Assembly (NCBI GenBank): GCA_000328365.1
Contig: KB303021.1
Location: 1 to 64,000 of the forward strand
DNA length: 64,000 bases
Source: Capitella teleta
Lineage: Eukaryota; Annelida; Polychaeta; Capitellidae
Reading direction: 5' to 3'
The notes under the pieces: model-generated
Told to the model about the DNA's origin: nothing
Database searches by the model: none
Seen by the model: the letters and a program-made list of their open reading frames with translations, nothing else
Position numbers and translations under genes: made by a program
In this document: piece by piece, positions 10,101-22,426 of the stretch
How the letters are laid out: every line of letters starts with the position of its first letter
Position numbering within the stretch: the stretch's first letter is position 1

Positions 10101-11606
10101 GGGTCTTTTGGGGTTCAATATTTCATAGAATTAATTCCTCTTCAGTGTTGAGTTGACAGATGACTACACGATGCACATCATTCGCCTCAATGACCGTGCA
10201 TGGGTTACCAGCCATGAGATCTCGCTTCTCCTCTGGAAGAAGGACCTTCTCAATCACATGGTCTGCTAATCTTGCCAGTCTTCTGATTTTTGCTCTAAAT
10301 AATTTTATAATTTTCAGTTGGATCGAAGCAAATTGAGGATTAAATCTGTGGAAATAACATACGAAGAGCACAATGAGCTATTTGATGAGTTCATTGAGTG
10401 AGTTTTTCATTTGTTTGTTTTGTGCGGCTTAAATTTGCGCATTTCCATAGCTACCATGTTCCAGGCTGCAAGGATGGGGATGGAAAACCCAAGGACACAG
10501 TGACCTTGTACCCTCTGGAAAGGTGACCGAATACATTGAAATAGGATTTCATCTTTAATCTTGCATTTTCTCTCAAAAGTGTCAAGAAAATCCTCGAGAA
10601 TTTTAATCATCCATCGAAAGATCTGTTAAAAGCAATCGAAGAAGAAGTGGATTACTTTGACCCGGAAGACCCGTACTGGATGGTGAGATGACCTAGTTAT
10701 GTGACCTATTTAAGTGACCTACTTTCAGGGTGAGGAAGAATCTGAATCAGACTCAGATGATGAGCATAGCATAAGTGACCTTGAACTAGCCTTCAACGTC
10801 CTTCAAATGAAGAGGTTGATAGTTTTCCATTCATTGCTCATCGTAATCAATTTTTATAATGAAGGAAAAAGACGATAGATGGAATGAACAAAAACCCTGT
10901 GCTTTGCGATCAGTACGTGGATTCACTTGCGCTGATTGAGAAACAGATGCAAGACATCAAAGAGCGAATCGTCAAAGCCAAGCGACTCCTCGGTCAGTCA
11001 GCACTTTGACTTTTCACAATTTTTGAATTTGACGTTTCATTTTCAGGGGAAGCCCCTTCAAGAGAAACAGAGCCAGTGGCGCCCTCTAAGAACATTTCTC
11101 TGCCCTCGAGGTCAGCGCCTGTGAGCATGGCCAACGTGCAACCGGTTGCTCCCATGCTGGCCCCCCAACAAGCTTCCTCTCCTCCCTCCGTTCCCCCTCA
11201 GAGCAACCCAGCAACGCAACAGCAACTGATGGAATACCAGAAAATGCTCATGGCTCAGTTGGCCAACATTCAATCCATGATGGGCCAGGCGTCGCTGAAC
11301 TCCACTGGCATTGGAAGGGGAATGAATCCGCTCTTCATGAATCCTGCCTTTGCAGCTATGAATCCTGGGATGCCAACTATGAATTCTGCGATGCCAGCTA
11401 TGAATCCTGCCCTTGCAGGTATGAATCCTGGGATGCCAACTATGAATTCTGCGATGCCAGCTATGAATCCTGCAATGCCAACTATGAATCCCACGATGCC
11501 AGCTTGTGACCCTAGTCAACTGAATTTGGCAGCTTTAGGGATGGCATCCCCTTCTCCAGCGGCCAAACCAATGAGGCCTCCCCCGGGAGGTTTTACCAAA
11601 AAGTGA
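7164..11606 (+). CDS. TDRD5: Tudor domain-containing protein 5-like (LOTUS-Tudor)
   Basis: Twenty-two exons join in frame to 1111 residues. Exon boundaries: 7164-7432, 7483-7844, 7891-8084, 8132-8405, 8459-8601, 8658-8754, 8812-8879, 8934-9124, 9178-9325, 9381-9442, 9492-9561, 9619-9705, 9763-9876, 9932-9972, 10025-10096, 10146-10260, 10318-10397, 10451-10522, 10580-10682, 10729-10814, 10865-10992, 11047-11606. LOTUS (OST-HTH) domains lie at about residues 6-77, 124-194 and 285-360. A fourth LOTUS-like segment is at about 382-452, and one extended Tudor domain at about 495-605 (YVDVFVSMVESPSCLWVQL and FFVDYGG). The C-terminus is Met/Asn/Pro repeats. TDRD5 homologues act in germ granules, where LOTUS domains bind Vasa-type helicases or RNA and Tudor domains bind dimethyl-arginine. 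The ATG at 7164 was chosen because it follows a likely acceptor (gtatttcag) and leads directly into LOTUS1; an in-frame ATG lies at 7131. TDRD7 is the alternative, but it normally has three Tudor domains. Confidence 0.88.
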
Positions 11607-11747
11607 CCAACAAGTCTTTGTTGTGGTTTGAAGGAGCGGTTGCTCCTTCAGGATTTTTAGCCTATGGTGATCAGACATATTCCATGTGTGTTTGTATTTT
11701 GTTTTCATTGGTTGTTATTTTCATAACCTCCTGTTCCTAATCTACCA

Positions 11748-11760
11748 AATAAACAATAAA
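11748..11760 (+). terminator. Poly(A) signals of the TDRD5-like gene
   Basis: Two overlapping-range AATAAA hexamers (11748-11753 and 11755-11760) lie about 145 bases after the stop codon, followed by a T-rich stretch. Confidence 0.7.
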
Positions 11761-11761
11761 C

Positions 11762-12255
11762 TAATAACTTTATTTTGTCTTCTGAACAATATTCCTTTTC
11801 CTCTCATAAGTGTGGTTCAATGCCTTGGATGAAAACAGGAAATTAACAAAGTTTCTTTGGTCGGGACATAAAATAGACGAACACCAAGACAATCACTGTC
11901 ACTCGAGTATTTCGCTACTGCACCCTTTTTGCCTGTATTGCTATGATCTCAAATATTAAATCAGGCGACTAAATCACGTGCCTTGGTAAGGAGTAAGCTG
12001 GACTTGTAATAATTTTGTAGAGCTGAGTTTCTTAATGCAATTTGATTAATTAGCGATTTGGTGTCTGATTGATTAAAGGGGCTAAAATTAACATCCTTCT
12101 TGTCCTTCACCTGAATTTATTATTATTATTTTATTATTTTTATTATTATTATTATTTTATTTATTTATTTATAATTTTTTTTTTTTTTTCGCTTTTCAAA
12201 AATCTAGGAGGGTGGCGTGCCAGCGGCTGAAATGCCAGTCTCCTATTTTGATATA
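11762..12255. other. Spacer with TTA microsatellite
   Basis: No gene is seen. A (TTA)n/T-rich low-complexity tract lies at 12117-12190. Confidence 0.5.
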
Positions 12256-12915
12256 TACAGAGTGGGCCAAAAGTAGTCTTATCTACTCCATGTTAAAAGC
12301 GAAACTCTAAAATTTGCTAAAATGTATCAATTAATCTAAATAATAACTACCTGGTATAGATTGACTATGTTATTCTGCGCCCATTTATGCAAAGAAATAT
12401 AAAAGTGTTTTTGAATGAGGGAGTGATTGTGAAGAGAGCAAAATCAGATGAGCCCCTGAACGAGCAGTACGGCATTAAGGAAAGCCATGTGGCACTTCAA
12501 TACAAACTCTCTGCTTTGTTTTTATTTTATGAGATAAACATTAGTGCTACTTCCACAACAATAACACCCTCAAACGCTATAGTACGAGAGCGTTGCCTTA
12601 ATTGTGCGTTCAATGAAGCTTATCCGTGGTCCGGGGCCTTGTTTGCCGCCAACAGTGGAACTATCGCGGAAGAATGAGTACACTCTATTAATTGAGATCA
12701 ATTGGCATAAATGTTGATGAAATTGAAGTATAAATGACAGGAATAGGAGCATAAATTGATTAACCATACCACGTGGCAAGTATTTCTTTCTCTTATGTTT
12801 GTGTGATTTTCACACTGCCATCTGTTTGGTAACACTATCAGAAATGCGTAGCACCATTGGAAAGCATTGAGATCTTCAACATGGAGTACATAGACTACTT
12901 TTGGTCCACTCTGTA
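12256..12915. mobile_element. Tc1/mariner-type MITE, 660 bp
   Basis: The left end tacagagtgggccaaaagta and the reverse complement of the right end (tacagagtggaccaaaagta) match over about 38 bases (12256-12294 and 12879-12915) with few differences. TA dinucleotides flank both ends, as expected of Tc1/mariner insertion. The interior holds no recognisable transposase (an open frame at 12387-12677 has no DDE/D motif), so it is a non-autonomous miniature element. Confidence 0.75.
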
Positions 12916-15589
12916 TAGTTCATTCTGTCTGTATTTCAATAATTATATATGATATTTATTTCGTACATAATCACATGCAATATAATTCACATTCAGCGCA
13001 ATAAAATTTTCTGTCTGTCCTCCAAAAAGAGACTGTATTTTTGCTCGAGCCATAGAAATGCCATTGTCATAAAAACACCTGGTGCTTAAATTACTTCAGA
13101 ACATAATTATGCATTTTTCGAAAATAGAACGCGATTAATTAACGCATGCCCAAGCACCCACTAAGTGCACATGCACTAGATCAAAGGAAAAGTGCGTTAT
13201 GGAAATTTGTGTGCTGTCCTCTAGTGAGGAATTTCACATTTGAAACTCGTCAGTCTTTCGGCTGAATCCTTTTATGGTATTCCTTTATTGAATACCGTGT
13301 GTATATTCAGACGAATCAGCTGAATTTTACCACATACATTTATAATGTGCATATTATATACATATGCTGATGTGAACAATAATTATTTATCCATTTTCCA
13401 GTGACTCAACAGTTTTCATTTCCGAAACTCGCGTCTCAATTAAGTGAACTCTGACCCGTGACGTCACTTATGTCAAATCGCCAAGGTGAGGAAGGCTCGA
13501 TATCTCCGAAATATTTTTGGATAATCTTTAAATATCGCTGTAATCCTTTCGTGTTATGTTCGCTAATTATTACAATATTCGACGGTAATAATCAAAGATT
13601 CTTTTTTTCTATTTCAGGTCGAGCAAAGTGAATTTTCTCTCAGAGAAAACCGATGACAAAAATCCCCCTCTGTTTCCGCTGAAAAATTCGTCGATGCGCC
13701 ATCTTGATTCTTGTCTAGACGGCAATCGAAATTGTAGTCGTTTGGCATTGGGGCCTAGTGAATGAGTTGTCAAATAGCACACAATTAATCAATATTTTCT
13801 GGATACACTTATTGAGTAAGTTATAGCTCGACCTTAGCGTGACATAATTATGAGACGTAAATTTTCTTAAATTACATTTTCTTGGGGCTGTTCGTATGAC
13901 CTTGACCTTCAAAGTTGTTTACCATTGGATTTGGAATATTTCGTTTTAAATGTCTGTCTTCATGGCCTTTCTTTGGAGTTTATTATCTCGTTCCTCTATA
14001 TATATATTTTTTTTATTTATTTTTTTTTGGTATAAAAATCATGCATTCTTCTGTCGGGTGGACCTCTGTTGATACTCGTGACAGTGATCAGCTAAGTTGC
14101 TGCGGAGCTCGACTGAATTCATCTTGCGGGGAAAATGGCCTACCCTTGACTTCGCACACGCTGGAAAAAAAAAAAAAGAACCTTGGGAGCTGGAATGGCT
14201 GTCAGTACTACACGACAAGAGGTTTAGTTGATACGAGGCATTGAAGGCCTTGGATGGAGGGTTTTTTGAACGATTTGGCTTCTCCATGGAAGATCTGCTG
14301 CTAAGTCCTCCGCTCCTGATGGAAGTAGACCCGTGGAATACTTGTACAACTTTTCCTTTGTCTTAATTATTTACAATTTTCTTATAGATTCCAATAAGTG
14401 AATTGGTAAAGTAAATGGATTTTATAGGGTTCAGTGAAGATGGGCCAGCAGGAATATCTTGTAATCAATATTAATGAATATGCTTGTAGCTTTTAATAGT
14501 AAATATTGATGTGCATAATACATTATATAGAATTCTTAAGATAATCTCTAAGACTGAATAGTACATCTGATAATATTTTGGCTGTGTAAAGAAGGCAGCT
14601 GTTATCCAGGGCATCATTGTAATGAGAACAGGATTGGGAACAGAAGAGTATGTTGAGAACATCCTGCTCTGGGCAGAATAGAGGAGGCCTTGTAATTCTA
14701 TTTGGGTAGTGTAAGTTGCCATTCTGGCTGTGTATCGGCACAAGTACAGCGCCTTGTGCTGAGGTTTATAATGCTATTGTCTTGTAATTGTGGAATATTA
14801 TTCTGAGCATTGTGGATAGCGATCAATAGTTAATTGATCCCTACGTTTATTTCTACTTTTGTCGTCCCCAGATTGTACAAGTCTATTTTCTATTTCTGTC
14901 CCTATATGGGGTTTGGTTTGATCGATTTTAAAACCGTTTTCGTATCAACCTTCGTTTTTGTGTAGTTCGTGGTCTCATTTCTCTGGCAAGCTGCCAAGAC
15001 GCCTCCGTCATGCCTGGCAATTTGCCAAATTTGGGTAGTTTTGCACTTAAGCGTTATGGAGGAGTGCGTTATGATTTTTTCCTGTGTGGGCATGTTAAAC
15101 TTTCAAATCATTGGTCCAAATTATTTCTTTTCAGTCCCATTAAGACTTCTCGTTTTGTGTAATACTTTTTTTTTCCATTTTCAATACTTATGAAGAACAT
15201 ATGTGTTCACGTCTCAGGTTATGTCACGCTTGGTATGAGAAAATCTTAACAGTTTACAAAGACAGTACCTGAAAAATAAATACCAGTACATGTCAGGAAA
15301 AAAGAAAAAGAATTTTAATTTAATTTTTGTGCATATCATGGCGTTGATAACGTGTATGCAGTTCATATAGAATAATGCTTCACTCAAGTTGAGAGATTAT
15401 ATAACAGACAAGTTGTGATGCTTGAGAGTTGAATTGTTTGTAAGACTGATGCATAAATAAGACCAAAGAATTATCTTATTGCATCGCTCTGAAGTTCTCA
15501 AAACTACTTTTCTTAATATGTTCTCTGTCAATTATTAGATCTGTTCACCTTTGAGTGATGAATGATGAAGTGAGTTGTTTGTTTTGCAG
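12916..15589. other. Intergenic, probable promoter/5' exons of PNUTS
   Basis: No protein-coding gene was recognised. A donor-like caag/gtgagg at about 13483 and an acceptor-like tatttcag/gtcg at about 13618 could mark a non-coding 5' exon of the downstream PNUTS gene. This is inference from splice-like words only. A poly-A/T-rich patch lies at 14005-14030 and 14164-14177. Confidence 0.35.
13459..13466. promoter_or_regulatory. CRE-type palindrome TGACGTCA
   Basis: A perfect 8-base CREB/ATF consensus site 2.1 kb upstream of the first recognised PNUTS coding exon and 24 bases before a donor-like site. It could belong to the PNUTS promoter. A chance match is possible. Confidence 0.35.
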
Positions 15590-15607
15590 AGTGATGCTGG
15601 CGGCCTG

Positions 15608-18600
15608 ATGCTGCTTCAGGAAGTGGATCCCATGTCCCCAGGAAGTGACATCATGGAAGACGTGGAGGAGATCATTCAGTGAGTCAACCTCTTGATTATT
15701 ATGCACCAGTGTTATGTAATACCTTCTCAGGATCATGCATGAAGAACTGTTGTCTGGCAAAACAGTTCCCAACATCACTTTCATCAACATTCTACTCTGC
15801 GTCTCTGATCCAGATATCCTTCAGAGGTTAGTGACCCGTGTTCTAATTATTACATCATCCTCTCATTTGAATGCACTCTCTGAATGCTTTGCTTTGGAAT
15901 ATTGTAATTGTCACATTTCAACTTATTATTGATTACTGATGACTATTTTTCATTGCCATCAATACATATATTTCTGCTTTGAACAATTAATCGTGAATGA
16001 GTGATGCTTGTGATATTTATTTTCATTTTGTTTTGCAGATTTGTGGACATAGGTGGCTGGGGCAGCCTCAATGACTGGCTGAGCAGAGCCAGGGACACGC
16101 AGGACGATGACCTTCTCATGGAACTCCTCAAAATCTACGCCCAGATGCCAGTCACGGTGGACCTGCTCAAGCAGAACAGCTGCGCCAAAACTATCAAGCA
16201 CCTCTCCAAATCTGACCGGCCTGGTGAGAAATCTTTACTCGTATTGGCTCATTGAGCAATTCGTGATGAGTTCTATGTACTCCTATGGGTCTCACTTTAA
16301 ACCTCTTTTGTTGTTGTTGCTAAAAAAATATGAATTGTGGCTTTTCTCTCACAACAGTGGTGAAGAAGGAGGCTGGAAACATAGTTGACCTCTGGATGCA
16401 AAAGGTCAAGGGCAAACCTGAAGGTCAGATTTTTTATTATTTGATTATTATGTTTTTAACTGTCCAGAAGGGAATCATAATTAATGTGTAGTGTGTTGTG
16501 GTAAATTACATTACCCAGTTGAAACAATGTTGTTTTGATTTCACAGATAAATCGAAGAAGTCGAAGTTAAAGAACGGAGAGAAGAGGAGGAAGAAAAGCA
16601 GCGTTGACGGCTCAGATAACGACAGTGTCAGTTCGTTCACTGACGACTTAAAGCGCTCAAAATCTGTGAAATCCAAATCACGTTCATCAGGTAAAGCAGC
16701 CTCAGCTTTCAGAGGATGAAACGCGCAAGATATATATTGTGTTCTTTTACAAAACAGACAATTTTTATGGGTTTTTTCCCTTTTATTTTATGTGTGATAT
16801 TTTTTTATTTATTGTTTTTTATTTCTCTGGATATTTTATTCTTGATATATATTAATAAAGAGCGTGATAATTTTGATGTTTGTTTGGAAAATCGGGTCAA
16901 CTTCGAATCGAGTTCTTGATTTTGCAAAGAAAATAATCCAGGTATTAGATTTGAATAATAATTGGATGAATTATATAATCAGCTGGCATAAGATATGTCT
17001 GAGATAGGAGATGAATGGAGTGGTTATTATAAACCCTTAGGAAGTGCTTATTTGAAACAAAGTGATGGCATTCAATTGTGCCTATTCACTTATATTGAAC
17101 AATTCCTGCATTTTAATCTGTTATTTAATTGTAAAATCCTTCGTCTTCAACAGAACCCGAAAATACCGAATCTAAGAAGAAATCATCAAAACGTTCCAGG
17201 TAAATAGACAGTTATTGCAAATATTGAGAAGAAAAAAACTTTTCTTCTGATGAGCTTATTATACACATGACGTTTATCAATAAAAAATCTTCTCATTTCC
17301 CCAGTCAAAACAAGTCCTCTTCTCAGTCATCTCCACCGGGAAAGAAGTTAAAATCTGACTCTGACTCCAAAAGCAAACTCCCTCCCCCACCTCCAAAGAT
17401 CAAGCCACAAATCCACGAGATTTACGAGAGTTCAGGGTTCATGGACGCTTGACCCCATCGTCACTCCCGACCCTCAAGATTCGCAAAAGGAAAATATCCG
17501 TAGAAAAACCCGGATGTACTACTCCCCCAAAGCAGCAGCGCTCCGACTCAGACTCCATGAGTCCACAAGAAGAGAAATTGGTGAAGTTGGAGGATGAGAA
17601 CGAAATTGAGAATGAAGAGAAGAAGGATGAGCCAGTCTCACCCGAGGAGAAGAAACCGCTCCTGCCATCGGTGAGAAGAATCTCATCTGATTTATTATCA
17701 CAAAGTTGTGCGTTTTTATATCAAATTGAAAATGCGGTAAATTTCTCTGGTTTTTGATTGAAATTTGATTTTTTAGTTTTACAAAGACACGCTAGATGCT
17801 CCCGAGGAGGCAGAACCAACCAAGGAAAAAGAAAAAATTGAAGGTATTTTTTTTTTTATTAGTTCGATATTTTGATAATAAATTTGCGCAGAATCTGAAG
17901 AAGCGGTTAAAGTAAAGAAGAAGAAGAAACGTGTGACGTGGGTGGAAGAAGCCAAGTTGAAGGAATTTTTCTATTTTCCTATGGATGAAAATGAACGAGG
18001 TCGGCAAATTGAGCAACATTTGAATCATTTGAATATTGTGATTTTATTCCAACAGTTAACGTGAATCGAATCAAAGACTTTGACGAAGGCAAGCGAAATG
18101 AGATGATGTTGGAGAAGAAAATGAACGCTCAAGCGAGAAGTCACGACGATCCTGAATCATCCTCCTCCTCTGCTTGGCGGAAACCCCGTCTGCTCACCCT
18201 CCCCCCGGACAGTCTGCCCCCGAAGGGATGCAACAGCACGGAACGGGAAGCCCAGAAGAAGCGGGAGGAGGGCGTCCTGTTTGCTCTCTACTTCACCAAA
18301 AACATGTACGTCTCTTTCACTTGATGTAGTGTTCAGTTTGATATATTTTAGATATTTTTCATTTCCTTACAGGATTCCTGACAGCGGGAAGGAACCTGAG
18401 CCAGAGAGCGTGTCTCCCTGTGAACCCAAAGTCATTCCGCTAGAAGATGTAAGGATTGCTTGATGTGGGAGAATTTGAGATTATTTTTATTTTTCCAGGA
18501 AACGGGAACGTCAGGGCAGGTCGTCTACCAGGAATACCCTCAGCCAGTGCGCGAACACAAACAGCAGAAGCAGCACCCGGCCCCCCCTCACTCCTCAGCC

Positions 18601-19635
18601 GGAAAGTTCTCTCTGCCACCAGACGTAGCCAGTCTGCTGGCTAACCTAGCTCAACAGGGAATGCAAGGGGGCCAGCCGGCTCAGCCGCATATGGGCAGCA
18701 ATAACGGCATAGACATGCCTCAGATGCAGAGGCCGCAGTTTAGTGGTGGGGGACCACCTGCCCTGGATACAAGTGACCCTAACAACCAACATCTCATACA
18801 AGCAATTATGGTCAGCACCACATGCGCAAACACACACGTCTTGCTTCTTCTGATCAAATATATATTCAAAATTGCCTGGTATTCTTCTCTTTTTGAGAAA
18901 CGAAGTGTTAAATTTTGCAAGTAGATCTTTTCGTAGAGTCAGTCATAGTTAGCCAAGAGTGCTATGCGCACTGCGTTGTATTGCGAGAACTCTGAAGTAA
19001 TTCATTCATTTGCTTGACAGGCAGGGCAGCCAATTGAGGGTGTTCCTGAGGAGTTCATGTCGCCGCTGAAGCAGATGTTGGGGCTTCCTCCTGGCGGCCA
19101 TGGAACTGCTGAGTTCATGACCCCATCACAGCAGCAGCAACCTCCGTTCAACAGCATGGCTCCCAACGACTGGCAGCACAGAGGGATGAACGGCAATGGG
19201 CCCCCCCAGAATAATGGACCCCCGAATATGATGGGGGGAGGTGCTCCTCTCCTGGGCCAGGGACCCCCCGGATATGGGGGACCGATGGGGGGAGGACAAG
19301 GTGGACCCCCGTACCGTGGGGGACCAGGACGCGGACCCCCGAACATGATGGGCGGTGGGGGAAGGCCCCCCAGAGGACCCATGATGCGGGGGGGGAGGGG
19401 AGGTGGACCACGCTGTGAGTACTTGCGATTACATAACATTACATGTATTTAACCAACTTCCTTTGCAGTCAACCAGAACACGCCTGTTTGTCGCCATTTC
19501 ATGAACGGACAATGTCGCTTTGGAAACTCTTGTCGCAAACTTCACCCCGGATATAATTGCCCCCCCATGCCTGGAATGATGGGATCGCCTTCCCACCCCG
19601 GAATGTCTCCTCCCAGATCGGGATCTCCCAGCTAG
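15608..19635 (+). CDS. PPP1R10: PNUTS, protein phosphatase 1 nuclear targeting subunit
   Basis: Exons: (15590)15608-15678, 15731-15826, 16039-16223, 16358-16423, 16547-16690, 17154-17199, 17305-17670, 17777-17843, 17892-17999, 18056-18305, 18373-18448, 18499-18810, 19021-19414, 19469-19635. The product is about 782 residues. Order: a TFIIS N-terminal-like helical domain ([38 protein letters not shown]); a Lys/Ser-rich linker; a PP1-docking RVxF motif, KRVTW, at about 360, followed by the PNUTS signature [19 protein letters not shown]; a Gly/Pro-rich RGG-type tail; and a final CCCH zinc finger (C-x7-C-x5-C-x3-H). PNUTS recruits PP1 to chromatin and to RNA polymerase II termination complexes in the nucleus. 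The start ATG 15608 is the first in frame in the first recognised exon; an upstream coding exon cannot be excluded. One base appears to be missing near 17449 (TTCATGGACGC/TTGACC), which would shift the frame; see findings. Confidence 0.92.
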
Positions 19636-19916
19636 TCCTGGTCTCCGCTTAGAAAGAACTCTTATAAACAATTTACGTGTTTTCACCAACTGATTGGAAT
19701 TTCCTTCGAACTGTGGTGATCATGGTGTGCGTGATGTGTGCTCATGCAGTGTGTTTACAAACAAATGTTTCTATTTTTCTACCTATTACGTAACTGTATT
19801 GATTGCAGTTTGGATGTACAATTTCTCTTGTTTTTGTTTCAAAGAATTTATTATTTTTCCATGTTTTTTTTCCATCTGATTTTCATCGTTTTTTATGCGA
19901 CCAAAATGAGTCGAAA

Positions 19917-20421
19917 AATAAACCAAAAGAAAGATAATTGTGGACTAGCGCAGATATTGCAAGTACTGCAGAGTCTACTCAAGTCGCCTGCATCAGAATG
20001 TTGCACCAAGACCCACTTTGTGGAATTTCTATTCTAAAAAGAAAAAAAAACAGAATCAGGTTGAAAGTGAATCTTCGTTGAGAGGGTTGATTTAAGGACT
20101 CTGAGGAGTTTATTTATTCGTGGAAATTGAGAGGCTCTTTTGAAAGTAAACACGGGATGCGTGTTGATGTCTGAATCCGAGACGCGAATTCAATTCCTTG
20201 ATATATATTTTTTCATCATTCTCTAACGGATCTGTGCCAGTTCTAAGTTTAGTTGAACTTTTATTTCTGGTGCTTGTAATGTTTAGTTTATTTCGTTGCA
20301 TTCCTGTATTTTGTTTATTTAATGTACAGAATGTTTAATTGGGTCAGTTTGCATGAAGATTGTACATATAATATGCATGTCTGTTCGCCATTGAATATAT
20401 TTCACAATCATGGTTAATAAA
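19917..20421 (+). terminator. PNUTS 3' UTR with two poly(A) signals
   Basis: AATAAA occurs at 19917-19922 and again at 20416-20421. Alternative 3' ends are therefore possible; the second follows a long AT-rich untranslated stretch. Confidence 0.5.
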
Positions 20422-22029
20422 AATGATTTTTTTTACGATGCAAATCGATTAATCATCTTTGCTTTTTGTGTGTGTTCCATTTCGACGGATCAATCAGCTC
20501 TGAGGCTGCACTGCATATGCACCATAAACATATATGCATGTGGTACATGTACTTGGACAGTACAACCGACGAATCATTCGCCCTTGGCGTATTTCGGCTG
20601 CATGCGATCATAACGTTCCCTGAACGTTCAGTCGCGTGTACAATTAGCGCCCAGATGACACGCGTCATAATTCATGCAGCTGCTCTAGGGATGTATCTAT
20701 TTAACTGACAGGCCACGAGGGCTGAGAAGTCGGTCACGTGGTCTCGTTGAGTCTGTCTTCGATCCTCAAGTGCATCTTTCGACGCGAAACGGGATTCCCA
20801 CTGAACGCACTGAACGAACTTATCGATCCGCAAGAGTCCGATTTCTGATGGCGGGGTCAATGTAGAGATTCAAATGAGATTCAGGTAATTGTGATCGTAG
20901 AACCACGAAGAAAATGTAACACTTATTACACGGCATAAATTATACAAAGGAGTCTGGTACAGATGAACTGCGCACCATGATTGCGTACATGTGACAGTCT
21001 GTACGCAAATAATTCCACCCAGATCTGCGCTCTAAACATAATACATTTTCAATGAACCCATGCAGAATGCCATATATAAATATATTACGCAGTGTTGCGC
21101 GAATCCCCATTGTTTCTACCATCCACCGCCAAAGGACAAAAAAAGACAACTCAAGTTGAAAATTGCCGACACGTAATTAATTCAGACCCGATATCGCCTG
21201 ACGAGCGAAGATTGCGTAACAGCTTCTCGCCACGTTGCCCTTTCGATGCATGCCATTAAAATTGTCGCATTGAGAGTGAAATCGGATTCAGCTATGGGCG
21301 GCGTCTGTCGACAGAACATCGCGTTCGGCGAACTCGGTCAGAGTGCGCGTGCACTGGTGGGAAATCATGTCATATTAATATGAATGGGAATATGGGATGC
21401 GAGCCATAAAACCACATTTCCTTAACTCCTATTTCACAACAACTTAGAATCGAGCTCTGCATGTCATCCGACGACACTCGCTTCTTCTGTCGTCATTCTG
21501 ACGCCCACGTGATGTCATAGCGTCACTGATTCAGCGTCTCTCTCAGATATCCCTCCTCCTCCGCCCTCTTCTTCCATTTTCCCCTTCCGGTTCCGGTTCC
21601 GGTTCCCCAGTATCCGGTATACATGCATCAGTATAATGCCATTCTCCATATACCTCCACTCCTCCAGTTTTCTGACCGAGGTACCTTTCCAAAAACATGT
21701 AATTGGTTCACAATTGGCTCCATTGCTCGAAGCTTCCATTCGTCGAAGCATTCCAGCAAGGCCACAAATTGGAATTCAAACGCAATGATGATCTGCACGT
21801 CGTGAATCAACCAAAGTAGGGGTTCCTGGGACACGCTCCAGTGATTGTGTGTGTGTGATCGTTTGAAAATGTGATAGGCACAAAAGACTTTAAAGGGGGT
21901 GGATACTTGGTATACGAATGAGCGGAGGGCAGTGTTGGGTCATCATTTCGTCTCTGCATGTATACACTCGTCATCATTTCTATGAAGAGAAAACTCAACT
22001 CTCTTTTTTTTATGCTTGATCCATGTTAC

Positions 22030-22108
22030 AATAAAATATTATCTCGAAGGCTCTATAACTTGAAGTGATTTCGATGGTCCCTTGAAAATCGACATATCGA
22101 GATTATAC
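22030..22108 (-). mobile_element. Pogo/Tigger-like transposon end
   Basis: On the minus strand the text reads acagtataatctcgatatgt, then gggaccatcgaaa, cttcaagttatagag and cttcgagata. This style of TCGA-rich terminus is common at ends of pogo-type elements. No mate end or transposase was found nearby. Confidence 0.3.
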
Positions 22109-22310
22109 TGTGATCATTTATTATAGTTTTTGACACATTTCCCAAGAGCTAGGCTATATTCCATTGATAAGAGGGTGTCCAGTTGGTGGATTTGGGTGTT
22201 TTTTTTTGTTTTTTTTGTTTTTGTTTTTTTTCGAAAGTCATGATCAGACAGAAAAGGGAAAGTTGCCTCAGCAATTACAGGAGAAACATTGTATGATGCA
22301 ATGTACAATG

Positions 22311-22426
22311 ATGGACAGTGATGGACAATGATGGACAGTGATGGACAATGATGGACAGTGATGGACAATGATGGACAATGATGGACAATGATGGACAGTG
22401 ATGGACAATGATGGACAGTGATGGAC
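22311..22426. repeat. 10-bp minisatellite, about 11.6 copies
   Basis: Unit atggacaatg alternating with atggacagtg, so the higher-order period is often 20 bp. All units are full length, and the only variation is A/G at position 8. Confidence 0.95.

Noticed and set aside
22311-22426. CRISPR-like array
   Set aside because: The units are contiguous 10-mers without unique spacers in an animal genome; this is an ordinary minisatellite.
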